Part shown: piece by piece, positions 46,803 to 56,214 of the stretch
How positions within the stretch are numbered: the first letter of the stretch is position 1
Layout of the letters: every line of letters starts with the position of its first letter
From: Lunularia cruciata
Lineage: Eukaryota; Streptophyta; Marchantiopsida; Lunulariales; Lunulariaceae
Assembly: GCA_948567375.1 (NCBI GenBank)
Contig: OX419757.1
Location: 36,518,001 to 36,582,000 of the forward strand
Direction of reading: 5' to 3'
Length of the DNA stretch: 64,000 bases
Notes under the pieces: generated by a model
The model's input: the letters and a program-made list of their open reading frames with translations, nothing else
What the model was told of the DNA's origin: nothing
The model's database searches: none
Made by a program: the position numbers and the translations under genes

Positions 46803-46813
46803 AGGGGGGCGAT
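46803..46813 (+). promoter_or_regulatory. Polypurine tract of element F
   Basis: AGGGGGGCGAT directly precedes TGTGGCAC at 46814 and marks the expected U3 start. Confidence 0.7.
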
Positions 46814-47475
46814 TGTGGCACTTTAGAGTCTATGTATGACTTATGTGTGAGTTGTGCTTCTATAGTGTATGATGTTGACAGCGATGTATGTTGTGTAGCG
46901 ATGTATATACGCACAACAACTGTCACGCCATTTGTAGTTCCACATCTAGCTGCTCGGACACTGGAGTTCCAGTGATAGTAGTTAGAGTTATTCTAGTAGT
47001 TTCTCAGGGACTACTTTCCAACAGTCTGATTTGGTGTTTGGGGTACTGACTTCACGGTAGGGCCCACCGTCACTTTGCACCGTTCGCACCGTCGAGTGTG
47101 CCATCAGTGGACCGTTAGGGTTCTAGTGCTAGCTTGAGTCCAGGGGGGTATAGTTTTGAAGTGAGCTCCAGAGAGCTCACTTCTCTAATGTTGAGCCTTC
47201 GAGTTCCTGGCTATGGTGGACAGAGGCCGGCGAGCGTCACCTGGATTCTCTATGCTTGAGTGGGTGTGGCTTGACTGTAATCAGTGCCCATTTGTTGGCA
47301 ATTTATAGAGTGACAGATCAAGTACTGATCTGAGTTGAGTTGAGTTGAAAGTGTTAAGCAATCCGATTATTGTGGCACTTTAGACTCTATGTATGACTTA
47401 TGTGTGAGTTGTGCTTCTATAGTGTATGATGTTGACAGCGATGTATGTTGTGTAGCGATGTATATACGCACGACA
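46814..47475 (+). repeat. Right terminal region of element F (U3-R-U3-like)
   Basis: 107 bp (46814-46920) starting TGTGGCAC after the polypurine tract, then 449 bp (46921-47369) matching the left terminus, then the 105-bp U3-like block again (47371-47475) ending ACGACA next to the GATG duplication. The two short blocks differ at only about two positions. Confidence 0.75.
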
Positions 47476-48002
47476 GATGAGACACTCTAACCCCTTTTGG
47501 ATTTTGGAAAATTTCACTCTCAATTGGCTTCTTGACATGCATTACTGCAAGATGACTACTTAGAGGGACAAGAAATCTACTTGACATATTCAAATTTCCC
47601 CTATGCAATTGCAATTTTATATTACCCCAAATTGTAGTCATTCTTTAGTCAATTTCAAAATTGACTTCCCCTTCTTTTGCATGTTGTTGTTCTATTCTGT
47701 CATTGTCAAGACATGCTTCTTCTGCCTCCGCTGTTTCTTGAAGTGTACTTTCTTGCCATGTAGAAAGGTTGTTAGACGGACTTTGTATCGGCCTTTGCTT
47801 CCCAATCCGAAGATGATGATCTTCAGACTTTTTTCTTTGTACTCCCCTTCTGAGTATTTTTGGTCTTTGACCTGAAGTTGTCTTCTTCAGATTTCCTCCG
47901 AAGACACTCCTGTCCATTCTTTCTTTTGTAATTTGGCTTTCTTGCTTACTTCTTCTCCAAATGCTAACAAAATAGAAAAAAACCAAAAATGTAGGCACTA
48001 CA
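47476..48002 (-). repeat. LTR E, part right of element F
   Basis: Begins with the GATG copy and the rest of the second tandem copy (to about 47664), then the LTR start region with a polyU-like stretch and TGTAGTGCC at 48002. Contains the start of the LTR-encoded frame in degenerate form. Confidence 0.8.
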
Positions 48003-48825
48003 CCTTCTCTCCTACAAACATGAGGTGAAAGAAAACCGCTTGCTGCTTTGTCACGTAGGTGCTTTGCTCTAGCTTCATTTTAGCCATCAAAGCCCCAATG
48101 ATACTTTGCCTTGTTGGATCTTTATAAGTATCTACCTTATAATTGTTCTTTGTACAAGGTGCACTAAAGGTATTCTTTGACTCTTCAGTCTCCTCTATAG
48201 GATCACATTTTTGATTGAAGGTGATTGTTGTCACATCTCTTGCCTCTCTTCCCAACATGAGTTTCCAATCCAACTTAGCTCATCAAGTCAAATTCCCTCT
48301 CTTTCCTTCCGCCTTGAGACCCTCTATATAATTATTGGCACTAATTTCTACCATGAACCCTAGAAAACTCAAGTTCCAATTCTAGGCCAAAAATGTGATC
48401 CAAAGTTGGAAAAATACTTTGATCCTAGCTACCATGTACAATCTACAATTGCAAGGTTCTACATTGCAAGTGCCAAAATTTGACTGCTACCCTTCATTGA
48501 CATCGTGTGCCCTTTATCTCTTGGTCTCTCACAAATTAAACCTGTGACTTGGCTTGTAATTCTAACTCCCTCAAGACAACTTTTTAGAGGGATAGGATAG
48601 CACTTCAACATTGCATAATTCCCTCTATAAAGTCTCAATTTTATACTTCTCTAATGCGCAATCATTCTTTAGCCAAGCCTCAATTGAAACTCATGCATTT
48701 TGCATGATTTATTCTTGTCACTCTCAAATTTATCCTAATCATGAAGTAGCCATTTTTGTCTAAATGTACCTTCTTTGTTGGTTTGGCCTGAGTAAAAGTT
48801 GTTAAGCTGTCTTTGGATTGGGTTG
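48003..48825 (-). repeat. Element C 5' LTR, segment 3
   Basis: Starts with the right CCTTC copy of E's TSD and resumes C's LTR, including a readable 91-codon fragment of the LTR-encoded frame (48273-47998) with ITFNQKCD, KVDTYKDPTRQSIIGALMA and YVTKQQAVFFH matching A. It ends in GGTTG (48821-48825), the left TSD of LTR G. Confidence 0.8.
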
Positions 48826-51800
48826 TGTGACAACCTTGCAAGTATCACTTATTTAGTAATTAGTAGGTAATAATTTGTTCCCATAAAGACACTAGTCAAG
48901 AATGGTCAAATACAAAGTCAACAATAACCAAATCAGTTCATCTTGATTTCTTCTTTAATCTCTTGGGTAGAAACCACACCCAAAAGGGAGTAACAAGCAC
49001 TAACTCGCAATCTTATCACAAACTAAAAGTCACCCAAAATCACAATTTTTCAAATCTTTCCAAACTAATACTGATTGTGATGATTTAGTTGCTTCAAAGA
49101 AGGCTACTTCACCATGAAGTGACTTCACCTTGGAATTGCATTCCACTAAAGGTACAACTTCCTCAGTCAAAATTGCTTTGCATCAATCCAACATTGCACT
49201 CACAAATGCAGACTACTACTAACACAACAATTCCTCATAAATCATCATGGCATTGCTTTGATTGCACTCCACTCAAGATCAAACACACAGAATGAAATCA
49301 GATCTGTAGAATCTAACATCTTACATCTAACACTCTCTCACTTGCAATTTAAATTTCTTCACACACTCACAAACACATATACAAGATTGATACTCAAAAT
49401 TAAGCGAAAATGACAAGCATTAAGTTACAACACTTCACTTTACTCATCTTCAAAATACAATACTGAATAACATAACTCTACAAATGTCTCCTTTAAATAG
49501 GCAAAGTGCTCAATAGTTATCTAAACTGCCCAAATTGCTTCCACTCTTTCCTACAAAACTTCATATCTAAAGCATCACTCTACTTCTTCATATTTACTAT
49601 TTCAAATCTCAAATTGTTACTCTTAATTTGTTCCAATTTCTACTTCTACTTCAACTTCTACAACCAAGTTACCTTCAAGTGTTTCTTGCACTTTGGGTTC
49701 ATCTATTATATCTACATCTTCCTCTACTTCTATTCTATTTTTAGTCTGAATTGAACTTGAAATCATAGTCTTGCTAACTACATTTTCCTTCTCTATTCTG
49801 ACTTCTTCTGTTAACTTGAGTAGTCACCCAAAGTCACATGCACTCCTACTTCCGATACTCCATATTGAGTTCTTTCACTCTTCTTCCAACTACTACAAAG
49901 TTCATCTAACTCTGATCTAACTAAATCTAAACTAAAACTCCCATTGTCTCCTAATTCTATCATTTTCATATCTACCCTATCTCTAAGATGAATCATTTCT
50001 ACATCCTTCACCTTCCTCTTGCTTGTCCTTGTCTCTTGCATCAGCAACTTCAACTTGTGCAGTCTAGACTCATCCAATCGTACTTTGGCCTCAATGTTGA
50101 ACATTGCTATTAACTTATTGACAATCCCACTCATTGATCTTGACTTCTCCTCTAAGATTGACTCCTCTTGAGTCATCTCTCCTTCCAATTTCTCTCAAAT
50201 CATCTTTAATTCCTCAGCATGCTCTGCCTCCAAAATCTTCTTCTCTTCCAGATGGTAAACAAGCTGAGCTTTTGCACCTTTAACCAGATCTTGCAACCTT
50301 TCTTCTTCACAATCTCAACTTGCCAATTCTCGTTCCAAGCCCGATCCTTCTCTATTGCAACCAATCTCCATTTATCCTATTCTTGCTCTCTTACAATTGC
50401 TATGGCTTTGAAGTGCATTATGTTGAGCTACACATCATTGAACTCAGCCTTTAGTCTCTCAGACATTGCCTTCTTCTACTTCAATTCTACCTCTTGATGC
50501 TCTAAAACATTGCCATGCTTCTAAAACTCTCCTACAAATCTTTCAAACTTTGCCGCTAAATCACTACATCAACCCAAAGTACTTTGGCTTCTTCTTCTCC
50601 TTGGGTTAACTTTTCCTTCATTTGTAGGACATTATTGCTCAAATGTTTCACCACGTGCAATTCATCTCTCACCTCTAGATGATCTTTCTTTATCTCCTCC
50701 TCCTTCTTCTACAATTGCAGTAATAAGGGACAGATGATCTTTGACAAATACTTTACTCCTTTGAACTCATCCTTGTCTTCATCTTTGGCTTCAATAGGCA
50801 ATTACCCCAAAACTTTGATCCTCTTACTTTCAAAGTAACCTCCTGTAAGCTTTCTTCATTCTCTTTGGCTTGGCTTGGTCTTGCACTTGCAGACTGTAAA
50901 CTTTTTCTTGACCTCACTCCCCTCTAGAATACCAGTCTTGGTTCCTCCTTCCATTCCTCTAGGATATCCACCTTAGGTAACTCCAAGTATAGGCCATCTC
51001 TTCCTTCCATGCTTTCAATCTCCGTATAGAACTCCCAATCTTCCTCTTCAATAACTTCTTCCACTAATTGTTGTACCTCAAGTTCTCCTTCATTGCCAAT
51101 GCTCAACTCTTTGCTCTCAAAGTGAGCTCTTCTTCTTCAGACTTTGCATCATTGGACTTTGCCTTTGCCTTTGACTTTGCTCCCAAAGACAAATCCACCA
51201 CCATTGTCTCATGCCTTGGGTTCAATCTCCAAGTCATTTGTCTTTGCTCTAAGGACACCATATCATTGGGTCAGCTTTGCTTCTTTGGCTTTAGGATGGT
51301 TATTGCCACAATCTTTTGCTATCCCAACTTGGCAAAGTGTTCATTGCTTCCTCAAATCTATCCCATTTAGTATCGCTTGTCTTTGTCTGCATCTCAACAA
51401 AGATCTAGGTAGAAATGAGATATAATGAGATATTTCTCATCCAAGTTGAGCAAGCTCAAACCCAAATAGAGATGCACCACAAAGGTAATGAAGTAATGAG
51501 GCAGAAAATTCATTCTCCAACTCAAAATCATTTGCTTTGTCCTCTAGTAGAAACAATCTGCCTAATTCACCTGCTCTCCTACAAACATTTGTCGAAATAG
51601 AAGGTGACTATTGTTGCATCCCCAACTCCTCTCCCCAATCTGACTTAGTCCATGAAGATGGATTTCCTTTCTTCTCCTCTACCTCAAGACCATCTATACA
51701 ATTGCTAGCAGCAATTTCTTCCATGAACTTACAGAAAACTTAGGTTCCAATTCTAGGCCAAAAACATGATACAAAGTGTGGTTAAGACATCAATCTGAAC

Positions 51801-52610
51801 CACCACATCCAATTGCCAAATCACAGGAATTTGGTAGTGCAAGTGACAAAATCTGCCCAATCTGACTTAGTCCATCAAGTTGGATTTCCTCTCTTCTCCT
51901 CTACCTCAAGACCATCTATACAATTGCTGGCAGCAACTTCTACCATGCAACCTTGAAAACTCAGGTTCCAATTTTAGGCCAGAAACATGATACAAAGTTT
52001 GGTTAAGACATCAATCTGAACCACCACATCCGATTGCCAAATTGCAGGAATTTGGTAGTGTAAGTGACAAAATCTGCCTATTGCTCTTCATTGGCATCAT
52101 GTGTTCTATAACATTTGGTCTTTCACAAATTAAACTCCCAACTCAACTTTTGATTCTAACTCCTTTAGGACAACTCTTAAGAGGAGCAGGATATCTTCTT
52201 GACATTTTGGAGCTTCCTTGACAAAGTCTCAACCTTTATAGTGCTCCAATGTAGGTCACTCTTTAGTTGATCTTCAATCAAAACTCACACATTCTGCATG
52301 CCTTACTCTCAAATTTATCCTCCTCATGAAGTAGCTATTTTTGTTGAATGTACCTTCTTGATTGGATTGGCCCAAGTAAAAGTTGTTAAGGTTCCTTTGG
52401 ATTAGGTTGATCATTCCAGTGCAAAGTAGCCTTACTTTAGGTCTACTTCACTTCCAATCCAATCTGATTCTTTCATCCCTTGACACAAAGTCAACTTCCT
52501 TGGATTGGATCCAAACACACAATTCTTCTCTTCTTTCATCCATTTCACTTCAATTTGGCTTCAATGATACACTTTGACAACACACAAACACAAAAAATGA
52601 GGGTACCATA
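48826..52610 (-). mobile_element. Solo LTR G (3,785 bp), older copy
   Basis: Minus-strand LTR with end TGTCACA at 48826 and mutated start TATGGTACCC at 52610. It is flanked by near-matching duplications GGTTG/CGTTG inside C's LTR. Same overall order as A's LTR, with decayed coding frame remnants (for example 50188-49811, 51106-50924) and an uninterrupted version of the site where element D inserted in C. A small local duplication is visible at about 51600-52080. No functional coding frame. Confidence 0.82.
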
Positions 52611-52822
52611 CGTTGATTATTATGATGCAAAGTAACCTTACTTTGGGTCTACTGCCCCTCTAGTCTGGTCCAAGTCCTTCTTCCTCTAACACAAAGTTGA
52701 CTTCCTTGGGTTGGATCCAAACACACAATCCTTCTCTTCTTTCTTGTAATTGGCTTCAATTTGGCTTTAAAAACACACTTCTTCTCTAAAAACAAATAAC
52801 AACAAAAAATGTGGGTACCACA
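52611..52822 (-). repeat. Element C 5' LTR, segment 4 (LTR start)
   Basis: Resumes C's LTR after G and ends at 52822 with the start motif TGTGGTACCC on the minus strand. Beyond it the DNA changes to Ty1/copia sequence. Confidence 0.8.
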
Positions 52823-54330
52823 TAGACCCGTGCATATCTTGAAACTTAGTCAATAATGAGATAAAATACTTAGAATGTGTTAGAATCTTTTTTGAAGCAA
52901 TCTATATGTTGGTGTGGATCAATTCTAACACCTTGGAGGCCCTTGTACCATGATGCTTAAAAGGTTACTAACTTGCTTACCAAATTGACAAGCCTCACAT
53001 ACCCTTATAGACAAAGGATCATAAAACCAGATCTGAGGTAGGTAGCACCCTTTATATTTGTAAGTTCATGTGAACCACTCTTTTATGCCACATCTCAAGA
53101 TCTGAAAGTTAGTCAAGCCATGCATAAACATAGCATTCTGATTTGTAATGATGGGGATCTTGATGTCTAATTTAAACATCCTCTCTATTTTTATCCAAGT
53201 TTGCATCCTATGGGGATAGCACATTTTTCATACTTGTCAACAAACACACCATCTTGGTTAAATAAAACTTGAAAACCTTTCTCAATAATCTAGCTAACTA
53301 AAACTAAGTTCTTGGTGATTATAGGTACATGAAGGACTTCTCCTAAACCACTTAAATGCAAGATGCAGATGAGAAAGAGATAGTGCATGTATGATAATAA
53401 TAATATGTCTATTATCTTCACTTGTATCCATAGACAATAATTCAAATAATTGTTTATTAGACTTGAAAATACTAGTCTGATAGGTCATATGGTTGGAGCA
53501 CTTTGATAAACCACTCTTCTTCACTCTTTGTCATCAATGTAGCAATATGAGTCATCATTAATAGATGATCTTTATAGTAGGAATCATTCTCTTATTGAGA
53601 GATTTTACCTATTTGAATATCATATTGCTTTGTGAAACAAGTCTTCTCATAATGAGACTTTGATTTGTAGTACTTGCAAAATCTTTCCATTGTGGACTTG
53701 CCTTGTGTTGCATATTGTCTTTGTGAGGATTGACCTCTACCAACAGCACCTCCATGAAGTGAACGTCCATATCCTCCACCTCTTGCTTGACCTCTCCCAG
53801 CAACCAAAACTTGATCTTGAGCAACAAGATCATTGCCACCACCTTGCAGCTGAATCTCTTCAGAGACTAAAATTGGGACTAGTTCTTCAAAGAGACGAGA
53901 AGCATCTCTTTTGGCCATAGATGTCTCATAAGTTTTATACTCCTTTGGTAGACCTTGAATAGTGTGAAGAATCAAATCATCATCCTTAACCTTAACTGCT
54001 CAACCATCTATTAATCAGTTATTCTTAAGTTGTCCTTCTTAAGCTCCATTAATTGCTGTTTCAATTGAAGCTTTCTTATCTTTGTCAAGGTCTGAAAAAC
54101 AATCCTAATACATCCCAAACCCCCTTGGGAATATCAACACCTTGTATGTAACCAAATAGTGATAGTGAAACACATAAAGAAAGATAGTGCATATCTTGAA
54201 TGGCATGTTTATTCCAGTCACATACATCAGGATCTCAAGAAGCATCTATAGGACAAGTTTCAACCCTGTGACAAGATCATACAATTCTTGGCCTTTTAAG
54301 GAGAATTCTATATTTCCACACAGAATAATT
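52823..54330 (-). mobile_element. Ty1/copia fragment H (gag to integrase start)
   Basis: Minus-strand copia remnant. Gag at about 54330-53592 (FSLKGQELYDLVTG, LILHTIQGLPKEYKTYE) ends in a degraded CCHC knuckle (CKYYKSKSHYEKTC) near 53650. Downstream, the protease C-terminal part and GAG-pre-integrase region read in pieces (LSLSHLHL, GEVLHVPIITKNLVLVSQ-like) to about 53200, and traces of the integrase start run to 52823. It is cut by the LTR of C, which probably inserted into it. Many stops. Confidence 0.7.
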
Positions 54331-54538
54331 GTTCTTATTAAGGCACCCGTGATGTGGCCATAAAGTACAGCATTTAGTATACATCAAGAAAAATTCAGAT
54401 CACTTGATAATCTGAGACCTTCTAGCCAAATTGAACTTAGAGGCTCTCACGGCTCTCTTCTGCTTTGTGCCATATTATGAAGTGAAAAATGAGAGTAGAA
54501 CTCCCCAAGTTCACCAAAGAATGGTCACAAGTCCTGCT

Positions 54539-54540
<2 letters not shown>
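54331..54540. other. Unassigned sequence
   Basis: No recognisable gene or repeat end; possibly the decayed leader of copia fragment H. Confidence 0.3.

Positions 54541-54582
<42 letters not shown>
54541..54582. repeat. (AT)n microsatellite
   Basis: About 21 uninterrupted AT units. Confidence 0.98.
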
Positions 54583-54585
<3 letters not shown>

Positions 54586-55359
54586 TAGAGAAGGAGATAA
54601 ACAAGTTTTAATGCGGTGACTAATGAGAAAGGGTGATTAAAGAATAAACTCTAACTAAAGATTAACTCTCCCGCGGACACTAGCTGCTAGGGTTATTAAC
54701 TTGTGATACTTCATCAACAACAATGTAATGTAGCATGTCTAGTACAGCCGTTTTCAGCATTAGCTGCAGACTTTAGCTAATGGGACTGGTTAATTGGACT
54801 ACAGCCAATGCTTCCTTCTAGCTTGTTCATGCCCGACCATCTTCAGTATCCAGTTGATCCCCACCCGTGACTTACATTTTTTCCCAGCCCCATTTCGAGA
54901 CTATTGTAGAAGATTAGGGTACTCAAGTTTTAAGTTGAAGGTTGATAGGGATGTTGAACTTTTTTCGTAAAGAGATTGATATTTTTACACTTCCTTTTAT
55001 ATATTTTCAATCTTTATATGTTTTCATTTACGTACTCCTTTTAGAAAATATTTGCTTCTTTAAAAAAATTTCCACATGATAATATAACATAAAGATTATA
55101 AAACTAGAGACAAATTGTATAGTAATACACTTTCAACTCAATCTCTACCGCATGTAATATCAAAATCATAGAGCGAGATACTTCACATACAAATATTCCA
55201 TCCTCTCCATGAGTTGCCAAACAAGGTCTTGATACTAGATTTCTAATAGACCATAGATTCACATTCCATCCAGTAGCTGAACATTCAATTGTCCCGTTGA
55301 GTTACCATGCAAGTTGTAAAATCAGATTTAGATTTTCTGATAACCCACTTTCAACATAA

Positions 55360-55360
<1 letters not shown>
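54583..55360. other. Non-coding stretch
   Basis: AT-rich, no convincing coding frame, RNA gene or repeat boundary seen. Confidence 0.5.

Positions 55361-55415
<55 letters not shown>
55361..55415. repeat. Compound (CT)10(AT)17 microsatellite
   Basis: A run of CT units passes directly into AT units. Apparent reading frames across it (for example Arg/Glu or Ile/Tyr runs) are artefacts. Confidence 0.98.
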
Positions 55416-55421
<6 letters not shown>

Positions 55422-56214
55422 TGGAAATGTCCTTTTTTATTTTTGAATATTTACCTTTTCGAGTACGCACAATACAACCTGTTTTACAATTCTCAGAAGA
55501 AGCTGCCTGGTGCATAACCTTGGACGAAATCTTTATCCGTCTCCTTACATCTAGCTCCAGTTCAGTTTCCTCGTCCGTACTAACACCACTAAATCCTTGT
55601 TTGATTGTCAAGTTCGGCAAAAGGTACGTTTACAGGACGTTTCCGCCGACGGCGGTTGCGTGCTGTATTCACCTCAATAAAAGGAACAACTAACTAGCAT
55701 TGACTTCTGCTTCTCAATCTAATCCGGGTAGAGACGATGTTGGACATGGCTTATGCATGCATACGCGAAATAAAACTGAATATTGATAATCTGTTGGGAA
55801 AGTACTCTCTTATTGGTACTCTGTTGCCATCGGAGCTACGACTTGTCCCGCCTTGACTTGAGATATGCATTCGCGAATTAAATAGTGAATATTGATAATC
55901 TGCTGGTAAAGTACCCTTTTGTCTGTACTCTGTTGCTACTTGAGCTACGATTTGTCCTTGACGTATGGATATTGGTCTTTAAAAGGCATGAAAGGCCACC
56001 GCGTAGGATAAGCAGAAGGATGGGAAGACCCCATCAAATCAAGCCGTACAAGAAAAAAATTGGTAAAATGCTGCTAAACGCCAATAGTATCGGTATGACA
56101 AATCGGTCTTCAATCAATCTTTAGAAGCAGGGATCGCTAACATGTGTTCGTATACTGGGTTAATATGCGGCTTTCGGTAGATGTCATAGGGCTAACATGT
56201 TAAGTTTGTAAACT
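55416..56214. other. Unassigned sequence upstream of the oxidase relic, with short repeat
   Basis: Contains two similar segments of about 70 bp (around 55770-55835 and 55880-55955, sharing TGAATATTGATAATCTG and TACTCTGTTGC). No first exon with a GAGxxG dinucleotide motif for the oxidase was found here. Confidence 0.4.

Larger units (their letters stand above)
37582..47475 (+). mobile_element. Element F: Ty3/gypsy retrotransposon with DNA methyltransferase and PHD domains
   Basis: Plus-strand element between GATG duplications in LTR E. Coding order: gag with two zinc knuckles, aspartic protease, C5 cytosine methyltransferase-like domain, RT (YIDD), RNase H, DD35E integrase, PHD finger. Gag to methyltransferase lie in a single frame interrupted by point stops; frameshifts near 43630 and 45223 separate RT and integrase. 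The outer organisation is unusual: block 37582-38030 is repeated at 46921-47369, and block 46814-46920 is repeated at 47371-47475, giving R-U5-internal-U3-R-U3 order instead of two complete LTRs. The codon style and lack of relationship to A or D mark it as a third gypsy family. Confidence 0.88.
35368..48002 (-). mobile_element. Solo LTR E, divergent subfamily, interrupted by element F
   Basis: Minus-strand LTR with start TGTAGTGCC at 48002 and a mutated end at 35368, flanked by perfect CCTTC duplications (35363-35367 and 48003-48007) inside the LTR of C. It consists of 35368-37581 and 47476-48002, split by element F. It lacks the coiled-coil portion found in A and S, and has an internal 349-bp tandem duplication. 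No internal retroelement sequence is attached, so it is a solo LTR. Confidence 0.82.
4476..52822 (-). mobile_element. Element C: old Ty3/gypsy element that hosts the nest
   Basis: C is reconstructed from separated pieces of one minus-strand element. Its 5' LTR starts at 52822 and is made of 52611-52822, 48003-48825, 33589-35367 and 24829-25771. Internal sequence runs 24828-24172 and 20391-18083. The 3' LTR begins at 18082, continues to 17232 and resumes at 4531-4476, where it is cut by the junction with element B. After removal of inserted elements and one copy of each TSD, the 5' LTR sums to about 3,743 bp, close to the 3,781 bp LTR of element A. The internal part lacks the region from mid-RT to the 3' LTR. 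Confidence 0.8.

Noticed and set aside
46921-47475. A 555-bp TGTC...GACA unit read as the canonical 3' LTR of element F
   Set aside because: The left end lacks the second half of this unit, and the polypurine tract lies at 46803-46813 before a different TG start, so this simple reading conflicts with the priming sites. Kept as an alternative in the finding on permuted termini.
55351-55620. Minus-strand frame ending in a run of Arg-Glu and Tyr-Ile repeats
   Set aside because: Produced by translation through the (CT)n(AT)n microsatellite.
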